A stretch of 7,836 bases of DNA from Candidatus Eiseniibacteriota bacterium (GTDB taxonomy: Bacteria > Joyebacterota > Joyebacteria > Joyebacterales > Joyebacteraceae). The notes beneath the pieces were generated by a model, which saw only the letters and a program-made list of their open reading frames with translations, was not told the origin of the DNA and did no database searches. The translations under genes and the position numbers were made by a program. Positions 6,890 to 7,836 of the stretch are shown here, piece after piece. Each line of letters starts with the position of its first letter. Positions within the stretch are counted from its first letter, which is position 1. Location of the stretch: positions 1-7,836 of the forward strand of contig JAUWRQ010000035.1 in assembly GCA_030610515.1 (NCBI GenBank), in the 5' to 3' direction.

Positions 6890-6924
6890 CGCGTTGTGGT
6901 CATCCCGCCGGCGTGGGCCGAGCC

Positions 6925-7006
6925 GGCACCCTCACCCCGGCGCTCAGACAGTGCGCCGCCGGCGCTGCGCGCCGACGTACGCAACTCGCGGCGGGGTGAG
7001 GGTGCC
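6925..7006. repeat. 82-bp palindromic element between iorB and nth
   Basis: A perfect 15-bp inverted repeat forms the ends: GGCACCCTCACCCCG (6925-6939) and CGGGGTGAGGGTGCC (6992-7006). The interior contains a second hairpin, CGGCGC-TGC-GCGCCG (6960-6974). The right arm can fold alternatively on itself and its flank: CGGGGTG (6992-6998) pairs with CACCCCG (7006-7012) around a 7-nt loop. Either fold would be carried in a minus-strand iorB-nth transcript. No T run follows on the minus strand, so it is not a standard intrinsic terminator, and no target-site duplication is visible. It may be a REP-like or small MITE-like element, or an mRNA-processing or stabilising structure. Confidence 0.65.
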
Positions 7007-7033
7007 ACCCCGACCCCGCAGGCTGGCGTCTCC

Positions 7034-7609
7034 CTACGCGGTGACGGACGCCCGGCCCAGCTCGAAGGCCTTCAGGTTCACTTCCACGGTCTTGGGGGGC
7101 ACGCGCCTCTCGATGGCGGCCTTCCACTCCGCCTCGGTGAACGGAAGGAAGCTCGAGAACGCGCCGAGCATGACGGTGTTGACCGCCCGGATGTCGCCGG
7201 CCTCCTTCGCCAGAGAGAGCGCGTCGATCGCGTGCCGTCCGGGGATGCGGGCTTCGAGTTCAGCGTCCACGTCCTCCGGATACTCATCCAGACCGCTCGG
7301 CGTGATTTCTTGGGTGTTCACGACGAGCTCGCCGTTCGCGGTCAGCGAGTGCAGCCAGCGGAGCGCCTCGAGTTTCTCGAAGGAGACCAGGAGGTCCGCC
7401 TCTCCGTCGGCGATGACGGGGGAGTGAACCTCGGGGCCGAACCGCACGTGGCTCACGACGGACCCGCCGCGTTGGGCCATCCCGTGGACCTCGCTCTTCT
7501 TGACGTCCATTCCCTTCCGGAGCGCGACCTCCGAGAGGATCTCGCTCGCCAGGAGGATGCCCTGTCCGCCCACGCCGCAGATGAACACGTTGGTCACCCT
7601 GTCAGACAT
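7034..7609 (-). CDS. iorB: Indolepyruvate:ferredoxin oxidoreductase, beta subunit
   Basis: With IorA this makes the enzyme that converts indolepyruvate and related aryl pyruvates plus CoA to the aryl-acetyl-CoA, CO2 and reduced ferredoxin, in anaerobic aromatic amino-acid breakdown. The 191 residues form one pyruvate-ferredoxin oxidoreductase gamma-type domain. FICGVGGQGILLASEIL (9-25) is the glycine-rich N-terminal motif, and KSEVHGMAQRGGSVVSHVRFG (38-58, with HGMAQRGG) is the hallmark of the family. The length is normal. The ATG at 7609 is chosen because AGGAGG (7619-7624) lies 9 nt upstream; an in-frame GTG at 7627 would add six residues but would begin upstream of that site. It follows iorA by 21 bp in the standard iorAB order. 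The 2-oxoacid specificity cannot be read from this subunit, so related aryl-pyruvate oxidoreductases remain possible. Confidence 0.94.
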   Translation of the reverse strand: MSDRVTNVFICGVGGQGILLASEILSEVALRKGMDVKKSEVHGMAQRGGSVVSHVRFGPEVHSPVIADGEADLLVSFEKLEALRWLHSLTANGELVVNTQEITPSGLDEYPEDVDAELEARIPGRHAIDALSLAKEAGDIRAVNTVMLGAFSSFLPFTEAEWKAAIERRVPPKTVEVNLKAFELGRASVTA

Positions 7610-7618
7610 CTCGAACGT

Positions 7619-7624
7619 CCTCCT
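7619..7624 (-). promoter_or_regulatory. Shine-Dalgarno site of iorB
   Basis: AGGAGG on the minus strand, 9 nt before the ATG at 7609 and inside the short iorA-iorB gap. It decides for the ATG over the upstream GTG at 7627. Confidence 0.6.
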
Positions 7625-7630
7625 CACGTG

Positions 7631-7836
7631 TCAGCCCTCGGGCACCGAGATCGCTCCGGTCGGGCAGACCTGCGCGCACATGGAACAGGCCTCGCCGACG
7701 CAGAAGAGCGGGTCTATCCTCGCCTTCCCGTCCTTGTCCTTGCCGATGGCAGGGCACCCGAGCCTCAGACACAGGTTGCAGGCGTTGCACTTCTCGGGAT
7801 TGACTTCGAATGGCGTGCCCCAGTTCTTCCGATTCT
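7631..7836 (-). CDS. iorA: Indolepyruvate:ferredoxin oxidoreductase, alpha subunit, C-terminal ferredoxin domain (partial)
   Basis: The last 67 codons of a gene that begins beyond the right edge; the thiamine-diphosphate domains are not in the window. The visible part is the C-terminal two-cluster ferredoxin domain, which passes electrons from the active site to free ferredoxin. Counting from the first complete codon, cluster motif 1 is CNACNLCLRLGCP (C16-x2-C19-x2-C22-x4-C27-Pro). Motif 2 is CVGEACSMCAQVCP (C45-x4-C50-x2-C53-x3-C57-Pro), followed by TGAISVPEG and the stop at 7631-7633. The x4 spacing before the fourth Cys in motif 1 is common in IorA; the x4 spacing after the first Cys of motif 2 is two residues longer than the classic ferredoxin motif. 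Assignment to IorA rests on this domain plus iorB directly downstream. Other double-cluster ferredoxin proteins could look similar alone, but the pair makes them unlikely. Confidence 0.88.
   Translation of the reverse strand, partial: NRKNWGTPFEVNPEKCNACNLCLRLGCPAIGKDKDGKARIDPLFCVGEACSMCAQVCPTGAISVPEG

Noticed and set aside
6925..7012. Intrinsic terminator for iorAB
   Set aside because: The stems are strong but no T-rich tail follows on the minus strand in either fold; kept as a palindromic element only.

Overview
The window is a G+C-rich bacterial chromosome segment, densely coding, with genes on both strands. Most of it consists of iron-sulphur, iron or DNA-repair proteins. An indolepyruvate:ferredoxin oxidoreductase (IorAB) and a small bacterial-type ferredoxin point to an anaerobic or facultatively anaerobic, amino-acid-fermenting lifestyle. 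The AddA/AddB-like pair resembles the divergent form I know from G+C-rich FCB-group, candidate-phylum and deltaproteobacterial-type genomes. I cannot name a taxon from sequence alone.

Layout, left to right. (1) Positions 1-5602, minus strand: a compact three-gene operon read right to left. It starts with a ferritin-like/rubrerythrin-family protein (5078-5602), then an AddB-like nuclease/inactive-helicase subunit (1826-5071), then an AddA-like UvrD/Rep helicase (from 1829, running off the left edge). The spacing is 6 bp between the first two genes, and the last two overlap by 4 bp (GTGA). (2) Positions 5603-5919: a divergent intergenic region of 317 bp without a gene. It holds a good sigma70-type promoter for the ferritin-like gene, a 22-bp imperfect direct repeat (period 37 bp) that includes its -35 box, a weaker plus-strand promoter candidate, and an 8-bp inverted repeat in the ferredoxin leader. 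(3) Positions 5920-6105, plus strand: a 61-residue monocluster ferredoxin followed by a strong intrinsic terminator (6125-6165). (4) Positions 6137-6889, minus strand: endonuclease III (nth), convergent with the ferredoxin gene; its stop codon lies inside the ferredoxin terminator hairpin. (5) Positions 6890-7033: a 144-bp intergenic region with an 82-bp palindromic element. (6) Positions 7034-7836, minus strand: iorB (complete) preceded by the last 67 codons of iorA (running off the right edge).

How they fit together. AddAB processes double-strand breaks for recombination, and Nth removes oxidised pyrimidines. The ferritin-like protein probably handles peroxide or iron and is co-transcribed with addBA, so this operon plausibly couples iron/oxidant control to break repair. 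IorAB makes reduced ferredoxin from aryl pyruvates, and the nearby ferredoxin is a plausible, unproven, electron acceptor. AddB, Nth, the ferredoxin and IorA all carry visible Fe-S cysteine motifs, and the ferritin-like protein has a di-iron site. I see no CRISPR array, tRNA, rRNA, transposase or phage gene. None of the proteins belongs to an unknown family; the least explained parts are the non-coding elements and the operon partnership.
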